A model generated the notes under the pieces. That model saw only the letters and a list, made by a program, of their open reading frames with translations. It did not search any database and was not told the origin of the DNA. A stretch of DNA of 7,625 bases, taken from positions 1 to 7,625 of the forward strand of contig JAHJBW010000163.1 of the NCBI GenBank assembly GCA_018813405.1, written 5' to 3'. This document shows, piece by piece, positions 1 through 5,740 of the stretch. Source of the stretch: Candidatus Margulisiibacteriota bacterium. GTDB taxonomy: Bacteria; Margulisbacteria; WOR-1; XYC2-FULL-46-14; JAHJBW01. Positions within the stretch are counted from its first letter, which is position 1; each line of letters begins with the position of its first letter. The position numbers and the translations under genes are program-made.

Positions 1-1
1 C

Positions 2-385
2 GGACTCACCAATTACGAGTTCGGGGTGAACATCGACTTTATCTGCTGGAAGAACCTGTATTTTCTTATGGGAGCGAATTTCCTTTTTCCGCCATCAGGA
101 GTACCCGAAGTGGCCATAAACTCACTTGGCCTTGAATATAACCATCCTCTGGGCAAAGGCCATCTCATCGCCGGGTTGATCTTCAACCGTTCCTACATCA
201 AGGATAACAATGGCCGCGGGCATATGGACTGGAGCTACCATCTTGGGTACAAATATCGATGGTTAAAAGATTATGATTGGGTGACCTATTTGGGAATGAT
301 ACCTCAGGCGCTCCTAAAAGATGACCTTGAGTATAAGGCCGGGCAGGCGTATTTTATCCGCTCGGGCGTCGAGGTTTATTTCTAA
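2..385 (+). CDS. C-terminal part of a probable outer-membrane beta-barrel protein (5' truncated)
   Basis: The reading frame is open from base 2 to a TAA at 383-385, giving 127 residues with the N-terminus outside the window. A GTG at 26 is in frame, but the frame is open upstream of it, so it is unlikely to be the start. The fragment is a series of short alternating hydrophobic/polar segments rich in Tyr, Trp, Phe and Gly, for example YEFGVNIDF, LYFLMGANFLF, HLIAGLIFN, WSYHLGYKYRW and AYFIRSGVEVYF. These are separated by charged or Gly/Asn/Asp-rich turns, as expected of amphipathic beta strands. It ends in Tyr-Phe; a terminal Phe on the last strand is the known recognition signal for the BAM outer-membrane assembly machinery. 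I infer an outer-membrane barrel and cannot name the family or substrate. The next gene has its own promoter, so this one probably ends a preceding unit, although I see no terminator. Confidence 0.6.
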   Translation, partial: GLTNYEFGVNIDFICWKNLYFLMGANFLFPPSGVPEVAINSLGLEYNHPLGKGHLIAGLIFNRSYIKDNNGRGHMDWSYHLGYKYRWLKDYDWVTYLGMIPQALLKDDLEYKAGQAYFIRSGVEVYF

Positions 386-397
386 ATCTGATATAAT
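369..397 (+). promoter_or_regulatory. Extended -10 promoter before dapA
   Basis: TATAAT lies at 392-397, preceded one base upstream by TG (389-390), which makes a perfect extended -10 element, TGATATAAT. A weak -35 candidate, TCGAGG at 369-374 (3 of 6 to TTGACA), sits 17 bp upstream; extended -10 promoters do not need a strong -35. Transcription would start near 404. The leader would be only about 14 nt and would consist almost entirely of the Shine-Dalgarno AGGAGG at 405-410, 7 nt before the dapA ATG. The element overlaps the 3' end of the upstream gene. It closely matches the element before the PHP gene at 3805-3813. Confidence 0.6.
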
Positions 398-417
398 CAA
401 TAACAGGAGGATCTTAT

Positions 418-1272
418 ATGTTTGGAAATCTTTTAACTGCCATGGTGACTCCCTTTAAAGAAGACCTTTCTGTCGATTACAAAAAAGCGGAGGAACTGGC
501 CAAGTATCTGGTAGAGAACGGATCTGAAGGGATAGTTGTCCATGGCACCACCGGCGAATCGCCGACCCTTACCCACGAGGAAGAATACGAACTTTATCGA
601 GTGGTAAAAAAGGCGGTAGGCGGCAAAGCCAAGGTTATTGCCGGTACCGGTTCAAATTCTACAGCTACCTCGATCAAATCTACCCAGGAAGCGGAAAAAA
701 TTGGCGTGGATGGCGCCATGATAGTGGTGCCTTACTACAATAAACCTTCGCAAGAGGGTCTGTACAGGCATTTTTCTGCCATTGCAGAAAATACCTCCTT
801 GCCGCTTATTATCTATAACATTCCTGGGAGAACGGGAATAAATATGACACCGGAGACGGTAGCCCGTTTGGCCGCTGTCAAGAACTATGTTGGCCTAAAA
901 GACGCGGCCGGCAATCTGGACCAGACCTCCATGAATCGCAAGCTTACCCCCAAAGACTTCATTATTTGGTCGGGTGACGATTCGCTCACGCTCCCGATGA
1001 TGGCGGTAGGGGCTACAGGGGTCATCTCGGTCGCTTCGCACATCGCCGGCAAACAGATCGCCGAAATGATAAAGACACGGTCGACCGAGCTCCATTTAAA
1101 ATTGCTACCTTTGTTCAAGGTGCTTTTCATCACCGCCAATCCCACTCCGGTAAAAGCGGCGCTTGAGATGATAGGCAAACCGGTCGGTAAACCCAGACTG
1201 CCTTTGATAGAAGCCAATGAAAGCGAAAAAGAACAGATCAAAAAAGTGCTGAAAGACCTGAAGATCATTTAA
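418..1272 (+). CDS. dapA: 4-hydroxy-tetrahydrodipicolinate synthase
   Basis: This cytosolic enzyme condenses pyruvate with aspartate semialdehyde, the first committed step to diaminopimelate and lysine. The 284 residues fit the family and form one (beta/alpha)8 barrel. Numbering coincides with the E. coli enzyme: GTTGE at 43-47 with Thr44 and Thr45, Tyr107 in PYYNKP, Tyr133 and Arg138 in YNIPGRTG, and the Schiff-base Lys161 in GLKDAAG. All catalytic residues are therefore present. Lysine-feedback positions are partly kept: Ser48, His53, Asn80 and Tyr106 are present, position 56 is Glu rather than His, and position 84 is Thr rather than Glu. Feedback inhibition therefore cannot be assumed unchanged. 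The ATG has a strong AGGAGG 7 nt upstream and an extended -10 promoter before it. The gene opens the first unit and ends 2 nt before queH. No other diaminopimelate gene is in the window. Confidence 0.96.
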   Translation: MFGNLLTAMVTPFKEDLSVDYKKAEELAKYLVENGSEGIVVHGTTGESPTLTHEEEYELYRVVKKAVGGKAKVIAGTGSNSTATSIKSTQEAEKIGVDGAMIVVPYYNKPSQEGLYRHFSAIAENTSLPLIIYNIPGRTGINMTPETVARLAAVKNYVGLKDAAGNLDQTSMNRKLTPKDFIIWSGDDSLTLPMMAVGATGVISVASHIAGKQIAEMIKTRSTELHLKLLPLFKVLFITANPTPVKAALEMIGKPVGKPRLPLIEANESEKEQIKKVLKDLKII

Positions 1273-1274
1273 CA

Positions 1275-1814
1275 ATGATGAAGAAATTGCTATTGCACGC
1301 CTGCTGTGGCCCTTGCGCGACATACAGTCATCGGGTTTTTGAAGAAGCTGGCTGGAATGTCACAGTCTACTTCTTCAATCCGAACATTTATCCGGAATAC
1401 GAGTTCGTAAAAAGATATGTCGAGCTAAAAAGATATTGCGGTAAAAGCGGCCTGCCGCTGGTGTTTGATTTTGAGAACGTTGAACTAACGCCCGGACAGT
1501 GTTCCGCCTGTTACGGTTCGCGCCTTAAAAAGACAGCGGCGTTCGCGAAGGAGAACGGGTTCGAGGCGTTTTCCACCACCTTGCTCATAAGCCCCTATCA
1601 GGACCATGAGCTCATCAAAAAAACAGGCGAGAATGTTTCGGATGAAATGTCGGTGGATTTTGTATATGATGATCTAAGGACGGGCTACAGGGAAAGCCGC
1701 ATCATTTCCAGGGAACATGGCCTGTATATGCAGAAGTATTGCGGATGCGAAAACAGCTTTCGGCAGATGAACGAGAGGAGTAAAAAAAATGAGCGCCTTG
1801 CGACAACTGCTTAA
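1275..1814 (+). CDS. queH: Epoxyqueuosine reductase, QueH type
   Basis: QueH (formerly DUF208) reduces epoxyqueuosine to queuosine at the wobble base of GUN-anticodon tRNAs, the last step of the pathway, and is unrelated to QueG. Family marks are LLHACCGPC (residues 6-14, Cys10, Cys11 and Cys14), QCSACYGSRL at 75-84 (Cys76 and Cys79), TTLLISPYQDH at 101-111, and YCGC at 155-158. The cysteines are the expected Fe-S/iron ligands. Small departures from the usual C-terminal motif are seen: LYMQKYCGCENS where YRQKYCGCxYS is common. A basic tail of about 20 residues follows and overlaps the next gene by 26 nt. A second ATG at 1278 is in frame; 1275 is chosen as the first. There is no clear Shine-Dalgarno sequence, but the start lies 2 nt after the dapA stop, so coupled translation is likely. 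An A8 run at 1782-1789 lies in the tail codons. Confidence 0.93.
   Translation: MMKKLLLHACCGPCATYSHRVFEEAGWNVTVYFFNPNIYPEYEFVKRYVELKRYCGKSGLPLVFDFENVELTPGQCSACYGSRLKKTAAFAKENGFEAFSTTLLISPYQDHELIKKTGENVSDEMSVDFVYDDLRTGYRESRIISREHGLYMQKYCGCENSFRQMNERSKKNERLATTA
1776..1780 (+). promoter_or_regulatory. Ribosome binding site inside queH for the TIM-barrel gene
   Basis: AGGAG at 1776-1780, within GAGAGGAG, lies 8 nt before the ATG at 1789. It sits inside queH coding sequence and fixes the start of the next gene despite the 26-nt overlap. Confidence 0.7.
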
Positions 1815-2421
1815 CGACAATAAATTCACTTTAATAACCTGTCTTCCGGAGGATAACCCTGCCTATGCCAGGCTGGCGCAGGAAGCCGGGGCCGACGCCC
1901 TGCTTGTCCGCGAACATTTCGCGTTAGAGGATATAGTTGCAGCTGTTGATATCCCTGTCGGCCTGGATACGGTCACCAATGAGGACCTGGCGGACAAAGA
2001 TTTTAAAAAGATGATCAAGCTGGTGGACTTTGTGAATTTTGTCCCTGAAGCGCTTTTGCAGGTAAAGGCACTTAACGATCTTACCCGGGTGATAGCGCTG
2101 GATGATACTTTCAGCATTGAACAGCTAATGGCTTATAAAGAAAAAGGCGCTGACGCCCTTGATGCCGCAATATTGCCTGGAAGGATTGGGAAGAAAGAGC
2201 TGATGATAGGCGACCTTCAGCAATATATCACCATTTGCATAACTTCCGGCCTGCCGGTCATCATTCCCACGCAAAAGGTGATCAAGCCATCTGAGGTGGC
2301 CATTATCGAAGACGCCGGCGCCAAGGGTCTTATCCTGACAGAGACCGTTCTGGGTAATAGCGAACGCTCTTTTGAGAAAGCTCTCAGAGAATTCAGGATC
2401 GCGGTCGATGATCTGGGGTAG
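1789..2421 (+). CDS. Unrecognised TIM-barrel-like protein
   Basis: I do not recognise the family. The 210 residues read as eight beta-alpha repeats: strands at about 13-19 (FTLITCL), 36-40 (DALLV), 56-61 (PVGLDT), 80-86 (DFVNFVP), 101-106 (VIALDD), 122-129 (DALDAAIL), 156-161 (PVIIPT) and 179-185 (KGLILTE), each followed by an amphipathic helix. The repeated AGAD/KGAD/AGAKG turns before strands are typical of small single-domain barrels that act on phosphorylated substrates, such as the HisA, TrpC, ThiE and NanE types. Candidate catalytic residues at strand ends are Glu42, Asp60, Asp105, Asp106, Lys163 and Glu185. These are inferences from position only. There is no signal peptide or membrane segment, so it is probably cytosolic. 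The start is fixed by AGGAG 8 nt upstream. It overlaps queH by 26 nt and is followed, with overlap or after a palindrome, by the phosphoesterase gene. Function is unknown. Confidence 0.85.
   Translation: MSALRQLLNDNKFTLITCLPEDNPAYARLAQEAGADALLVREHFALEDIVAAVDIPVGLDTVTNEDLADKDFKKMIKLVDFVNFVPEALLQVKALNDLTRVIALDDTFSIEQLMAYKEKGADALDAAILPGRIGKKELMIGDLQQYITICITSGLPVIIPTQKVIKPSEVAIIEDAGAKGLILTETVLGNSERSFEKALREFRIAVDDLG
2395..2398 (+). promoter_or_regulatory. Ribosome binding site deciding the phosphoesterase start
   Basis: AGGA at 2395-2398 lies 9 nt before the ATG at 2408, inside the 3' end of the TIM-barrel gene. The rival ATG at 2468 has only GGCAGG 11 nt upstream, and that sequence lies in the 3' arm of a strong hairpin. 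This is the main sequence argument for the earlier start. Confidence 0.45.
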
Positions 2422-3235
2422 TCCTAAGTCCTACGCCTGCCTGCCGGCAAGGCAGGTCCTGGGTACTATGTCAGCGATATTGCTGCTGGTTGTTTTCTTC
2501 GCACTGCCTGCTTTGTCAATGTCCACATCCCCGCAGGAAAGTTTTTCCTTTGTAGTGTTTGGCGACAACCAGGGCAATGATAGGGTCTTCAATAAGATAA
2601 TTGACAGCATAAACCACGATCCCTACATTTCTTTTGCCGTGCATGTGGGCGACATGGTGGACTCTCCGACCGAAAAAGAATATCAGCACTTTTTGGGGCT
2701 TATTAAAAGGCTCAATGTGAAAATGTTCCCGACCATGGGAAATCACGATGCTGTTTATGGGGGAGATAAGCGTTTCAATAAGTATTTTGGTCGGGTGTAC
2801 TACAGCTTTGATCACAAGAACTCGCATTTTATCGTGATGGACAATTCTTTAAAAAATAGCTTTGGTAAAAAGCAATTCGATTGGCTGATCACAGATCTTG
2901 AAAAGAACAAAAAAGTGAACACTTTTGTATTCTTTCACAAGCCGCTCTATGATCCTTCCGGAATATTCCTGGACTATATTATGTCAAGCCGCGAGACAGC
3001 TGAAAAACTTATGGATGTTTTTAAGACTTATCATGTCAAGTATGTGTTCTTTGGCCATATACACGGTTATGCCAGGTCCGTGCGCGCGGGCACAACTTAC
3101 ATTCTTTCAGGCGGCGCGGGAGGCCCTCTTCACCTTCCCCCGGCACTGGGCGGCTTTTATCACTATGTGAAAATAACCGTAAAAGGTGATAAAATAAAAA
3201 GCGAGGTAATTAAAATAGATGCTCAAGAGCGTTGA
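2408..3235 (+). CDS. Exported calcineurin-like metallophosphoesterase
   Basis: A member of the dinuclear-metal calcineurin-like phosphoesterase superfamily, 275 residues from this start. Its motifs come in order: FGDNQ at 51-55 (the first motif has Gln where His is usual, a variant I believe occurs in the superfamily), GDMVD at 81-85, GNHD at 111-114, His177 in FFHKP, and GHIH at 216-219. The metal site therefore looks essentially complete. Residues 21-38 (MSAILLLVVF... ending PALSMS) are a signal-peptide core with a plausible signal peptidase I site and no lipobox Cys, so a periplasmic or secreted enzyme is inferred; the substrate is unknown. The start is uncertain. ATG 2408 has AGGA 9 nt upstream and supplies Lys7 and Arg15 ahead of the hydrophobic core, but its first 20 residues are partly encoded by a palindrome. 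ATG 2468 gives 255 residues with an uncharged n-region. It overlaps the IrrE-like gene by 17 nt. Confidence 0.85.
   Translation: MIWGSPKSYACLPARQVLGTMSAILLLVVFFALPALSMSTSPQESFSFVVFGDNQGNDRVFNKIIDSINHDPYISFAVHVGDMVDSPTEKEYQHFLGLIKRLNVKMFPTMGNHDAVYGGDKRFNKYFGRVYYSFDHKNSHFIVMDNSLKNSFGKKQFDWLITDLEKNKKVNTFVFFHKPLYDPSGIFLDYIMSSRETAEKLMDVFKTYHVKYVFFGHIHGYARSVRAGTTYILSGGAGGPLHLPPALGGFYHYVKITVKGDKIKSEVIKIDAQER
2420..2433 (+). repeat. Tandem AGTCCTA direct repeat beside the palindrome
   Basis: AGTCCTA occurs twice head to tail, at 2420-2426 and 2427-2433. Its GTCCT core recurs at 2456-2460 directly after the palindrome, so the palindrome is bracketed by GTCCT copies at 2428-2432 and 2456-2460. The repeat starts within the TIM-barrel stop codon. 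Confidence 0.6.
2436..2456. repeat. GC-rich palindromic element (hairpin)
   Basis: The left arm CCTGCCT (2436-2442) and right arm AGGCAGG (2450-2456) are perfect complements around a 7-base loop, GCCGGCA. Read as DNA, the element is a near-perfect palindrome centred on TGCCGGCA with one extra A at 2449-2450. No T-run follows it, so it is not an intrinsic terminator. Read in the phosphoesterase frame it encodes about ACLPARQV. I recall similar CTGCCTGCCGGCAGGCAG-like palindromes, and the peptide ACLPAGRQ, scattered through uncultivated candidate-phylum genomes; that is memory, not a search. It may also hide the only Shine-Dalgarno-like sequence before ATG 2468. Confidence 0.75.
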
Positions 3236-3797
3236 AAGTAGAAATGAAATGGTGCTTGCCTGCCTGCACCTTTCAACCGATCCGGTCTTTTTGAGGCTGG
3301 ACCAGGGAGAAAGAATGCGATTGATATCGGAAGCTGGCGAGCAGGGCCGTCAGATAGCTGACTGGATCGTGGCAGAGTACAATAGTACCGACCCCCGCAA
3401 GATAGCCGAGCAAATGGGGGTCAAGGTGCATGGAGAAGAAGGGGGAGGAAAGAAGAAAAGCGAGTACCGCAAGAAGAGTGGAGAAATAATCGTTTTCAGG
3501 GACGCGCTGGGCAGGCTTTCTAACGAGATCACCGTGCCGCATCTGGCTGAACGTCTGTTAAGGTTCCTGGTAGCTAACGAACTTTTTCACCATATTGAAG
3601 AGATAAAAGTAGGCAGGATATTTAAAAAATTCCCCATTCCGGTAAAGATGGGCCCGCTGACCGTTAAAAAATATATCCCCGCGCTTTCTGATGTTGCGGC
3701 GCAATCGTTTACCCGCAGTTTGCTGAAGCTGGAATTCTCGCCCCGAGTGTTTGCGTATATTACTTATATGCTTTTCACTTCGGATTTTAAGCGCTAA
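3219..3797 (+). CDS. IrrE/ImmA-like protein with degenerate zinc-peptidase motif
   Basis: A 192-residue protein whose pattern resembles the ImmA/IrrE-type metallopeptidase fold. DPRKIAEQMGVKV (58-70) is like the N-terminal part of that family. It is followed by a segment around FRDAL and then a helix LLRFLVANELFHHIEE (113-128) at the place of the catalytic HExxH helix. Here the first His is Asn120 (codon AAC, one base from CAC), giving NELFH, while Glu121 and His124 remain. The usual downstream third-ligand segment, E-x-A-A-x-x-F, reads SDVAAQSF at 157-164 with Asp158. Zinc binding is therefore probably lost or altered, and a regulatory or structural role is possible. Residues 72-82 are a Gly/Lys/Glu-rich low-complexity insert encoded by a purine run. 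There is no signal peptide. ATG 3219 overlaps the phosphoesterase by 17 nt, with only GAGG 12 nt upstream; ATG 3249 is an alternative. Family assignment is by eye and moderate. Confidence 0.6.
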   Translation: MLKSVESRNEMVLACLHLSTDPVFLRLDQGERMRLISEAGEQGRQIADWIVAEYNSTDPRKIAEQMGVKVHGEEGGGKKKSEYRKKSGEIIVFRDALGRLSNEITVPHLAERLLRFLVANELFHHIEEIKVGRIFKKFPIPVKMGPLTVKKYIPALSDVAAQSFTRSLLKLEFSPRVFAYITYMLFTSDFKR

Positions 3798-3813
3798 ATT
3801 TTTGTGCTATAAT
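3785..3813 (+). promoter_or_regulatory. Extended -10 promoter before the PHP gene (likely leaderless)
   Basis: TATAAT at 3808-3813 is preceded by TG at 3805-3806 (TGCTATAAT). A weak -35 candidate, TTTTAA at 3785-3790, lies 17 bp upstream. The expected transcription start, about 3820, falls within 2 nt of the ATG at 3822, and the bases upstream hold no Shine-Dalgarno sequence. The element lies across the end of the IrrE-like gene and the following 24-nt gap. It agrees with the dapA promoter over TGnTATAATnAnTAA. Confidence 0.6.
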
Positions 3814-3821
3814 TACTAATA

Positions 3822-4646
3822 ATGTCAGCCGATTTACATATTCATACCAATCATTCCGACGGAACAGATGCACCGGAAGAAATAGTCAGAAAAGCCAGGA
3901 CGGCCGGCCTTAAGACCATTGCCATTACCGATCACGATATTGTCTCGGGCATTGCTCTGGCCCAGAAAACCGGAAGTGAAGCGGGTGTCGAGGTCATCCC
4001 TGGCATTGAATTCACCACCGAAACGCAAAAATGCGAGGTCCACATACTTGGATATTTTATAGACCACACCAACAGGGATTTTCTTGGCCTTCTGGATAAA
4101 ATGCAGCACAGCCGCGAGGACCGTATCTACAAGATGGTGGATAAGCTTAAGAACCTCGGTATCAACATTGAAGCCAAAAGGGTCTTTGAAATAGCCGGAC
4201 ATCCATGGGCTGGCAGGCCTCACGTGGCCAAGGCCCTGCTGGAGAAAGGATATGTTTCAACTTTTAAGGAAGCTTTTGACAGGTACATCCAATTCCAGGG
4301 ACCGGCCTATGTCAGCCACTTTAAACTTTTGCCCGAAAATGCGGTAAAATTAATAAGGCAGGTGGGGGGCGTTGCCGTTTACGCGCATCCTTTCTTTAAC
4401 AACGCCGAAGAAAAAACCATTCTGCCAAAGCTGGTAAAGGCTGGCCTGCAGGGGCTCGAGGCCTACTATCCGGCTTTTGGCCCTTCACAAACGGCGGAGC
4501 TGGTAGAACTGGCGGAAAAAATGGGCCTGTGCCTTACTGGGGGGTCGGACTATCATGGCTCTATAGGCGGGCGAGAGATCAGAAGTCTTGGGGATTTTTC
4601 CATACCCGATGAAGTGGTAGAAAAATTAAGGGGTCTTGTAAAATGA
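3822..4646 (+). CDS. PHP-domain phosphoesterase (YciV/Rnm, nucleoside bisphosphate phosphatase type)
   Basis: A polymerase-and-histidinol-phosphatase (PHP) fold protein of 274 residues with a complete set of metal ligands: His6 and His8 in DLHIHTNHSDG, Asp13, Asp37 and His38 in TDHD, Glu63 in GIEF, His74, His189 in YAHPF, and Asp243 and His245 in GSDYHG. The segment GRPHVAKALLEKGY (131-144) is the inserted helical region typical of the YciV/TrpH group. Known members remove the 3' phosphate from nucleoside 3',5'-bisphosphates or act as 5'-3' exoribonucleases (RNase AM), so a cytosolic nucleotide- or RNA-directed role is likely; which one cannot be told here. The start is secure because the first metal motif begins at residue 4 and a stop lies four codons upstream. 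There is no Shine-Dalgarno, and a promoter ends 8 nt before the ATG. Its TGA overlaps the alr ATG by 4 nt. Confidence 0.9.
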   Translation: MSADLHIHTNHSDGTDAPEEIVRKARTAGLKTIAITDHDIVSGIALAQKTGSEAGVEVIPGIEFTTETQKCEVHILGYFIDHTNRDFLGLLDKMQHSREDRIYKMVDKLKNLGINIEAKRVFEIAGHPWAGRPHVAKALLEKGYVSTFKEAFDRYIQFQGPAYVSHFKLLPENAVKLIRQVGGVAVYAHPFFNNAEEKTILPKLVKAGLQGLEAYYPAFGPSQTAELVELAEKMGLCLTGGSDYHGSIGGREIRSLGDFSIPDEVVEKLRGLVK

Positions 4647-5740
4647 ACACATATGCTGAGATCGATCTGGCGGCCGTCAACAGGAATATTTCCGAGATAC
4701 GAAAGATCATCCCCGGCCAGACCAGGTTCATGGCAGTGGTAAAGGCCAATGCTTACGGCCACGGCTCTGTCGCCGTTTCACGAAAGGCCCAGGAGTCCGG
4801 GGTTGAATACCTGGCGGTGGCCAATATCCGGGAAGCCATAGAGCTAAGGGACAACGGCATACTTGGCCCAATATTAATACTTACCGAGTCGCCGACCTCG
4901 GTGCTGGACGATGTGATCCAATATAATTTTACCCAGACAGTATATTCATACACTGAAGCCAAGGCCCTGTCGGATGAAGCGGCGCGCAGGGGCAGGACCG
5001 CCCGTATGCACATAAAGATAGATACCGGCATGGGCAGGGTGGGAATACTGCCTCCTGATGCATTGGCCGAGATCACCAAGATATCTTCTTTGCCAAATCT
5101 TGAAATAGAAGGTATCTTTACTCATTTTGCAAAGGCAGATTATCCAGACCAGGGGGAGTCGTTCACTTCGGAGCAATTCAACAAATTCAAGAATATAATA
5201 AGCCGTTTGCCGAATATTAGGATAAAGCATGCTGCCAACTCGGCCGCCACGCTTTTTTTTCCGACAACCCACCTGGATATGGTAAGGATCGGACTGATGA
5301 TGTATGGCATGTATCCTAACGAAGCTTCGCGGCAGAAAATAAAGCTTTCACCCGCGCTTTCGTTTAAAACGCGCGTTACCTACCTTAAAAGGGTCCCGGC
5401 AGGCACAGCGCTCGGATATGGCGGAGAATATACCACCAGGCAGGAGACCCATATTGCCACTCTGCCTGTAGGTTATGCTGACGGGTTTAGCCGCAGGCTT
5501 TCCAATAGGGGCAGTGTTCTTATCCGGGGAAGAAGGTTTCCTGTGGTAGGCAGAATATCCATGGACCTGTCGCTGGTGGATGTGGGGTCATCTCACGTTG
5601 AAACGGGCGACGAGGTTGTGCTTATTGGCCAGCAGGGCTTTGAGGTCATTACAGCCGACGAGGTGGCCAGGCTTGAAGATACCATTAATTATGAGGTTGT
5701 TTGCAGTATTGGGAAACGAGTGCCGAGAGTATACAAATGA
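4643..5740 (+). CDS. alr: Alanine racemase
   Basis: A PLP-dependent enzyme that interconverts L- and D-alanine, supplying D-Ala for peptidoglycan. The 365 residues are the usual length. The N-terminal barrel carries the PLP lysine Lys34 in VVKANAYGHG, Lys125 in KIDTGMGR (equivalent to the carbamylated lysine of characterised enzymes), His161, Ser200 and Arg215 in MVRIG. The C-terminal beta domain carries the second catalytic base Tyr259 in GYGGEY, GYADG at 277-281, GRISMD at 303-308 (substrate-binding Met307 and Asp308), and a normal end with SIGKRVPRVY. The enzyme acts as a dimer with active sites shared between subunits. The ATG overlaps the PHP stop codon as ATGA, with AAGGGG about 9 nt upstream, and its own stop overlaps dnaX in the same way. 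Codons 204-206 form a T8 run at 5253-5260. Neighbouring alr to dnaX is less usual than the genes that follow. Confidence 0.96.
   Translation: MNTYAEIDLAAVNRNISEIRKIIPGQTRFMAVVKANAYGHGSVAVSRKAQESGVEYLAVANIREAIELRDNGILGPILILTESPTSVLDDVIQYNFTQTVYSYTEAKALSDEAARRGRTARMHIKIDTGMGRVGILPPDALAEITKISSLPNLEIEGIFTHFAKADYPDQGESFTSEQFNKFKNIISRLPNIRIKHAANSAATLFFPTTHLDMVRIGLMMYGMYPNEASRQKIKLSPALSFKTRVTYLKRVPAGTALGYGGEYTTRQETHIATLPVGYADGFSRRLSNRGSVLIRGRRFPVVGRISMDLSLVDVGSSHVETGDEVVLIGQQGFEVITADEVARLEDTINYEVVCSIGKRVPRVYK

Noticed and set aside
2372..2407. TTG at 2372 as the phosphoesterase start
   Set aside because: It would overlap the TIM-barrel gene by 50 nt, uses a rare start codon without a clear ribosome site, and adds residues unlike a signal peptide.
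2436..2460. Hairpin as a rho-independent terminator
   Set aside because: The stem is strong, but TCCTGGGTAC follows it rather than a T-run, and the downstream gene is tightly spaced and appears to share the transcript.
3790..3808. Small inverted repeat AGCGC/GTGCT as a terminator between the two units
   Set aside because: It has only five pairs including a G-U, a 9-base loop and no trailing T-run; it overlaps the promoter and is probably chance.
5701..5736. TTG at 5701 as the dnaX start
   Set aside because: The 12 extra residues precede the standard family N-terminus SYISLYRKYR, and the ATG at 5737 forms the same ATGA overlap used by alr.
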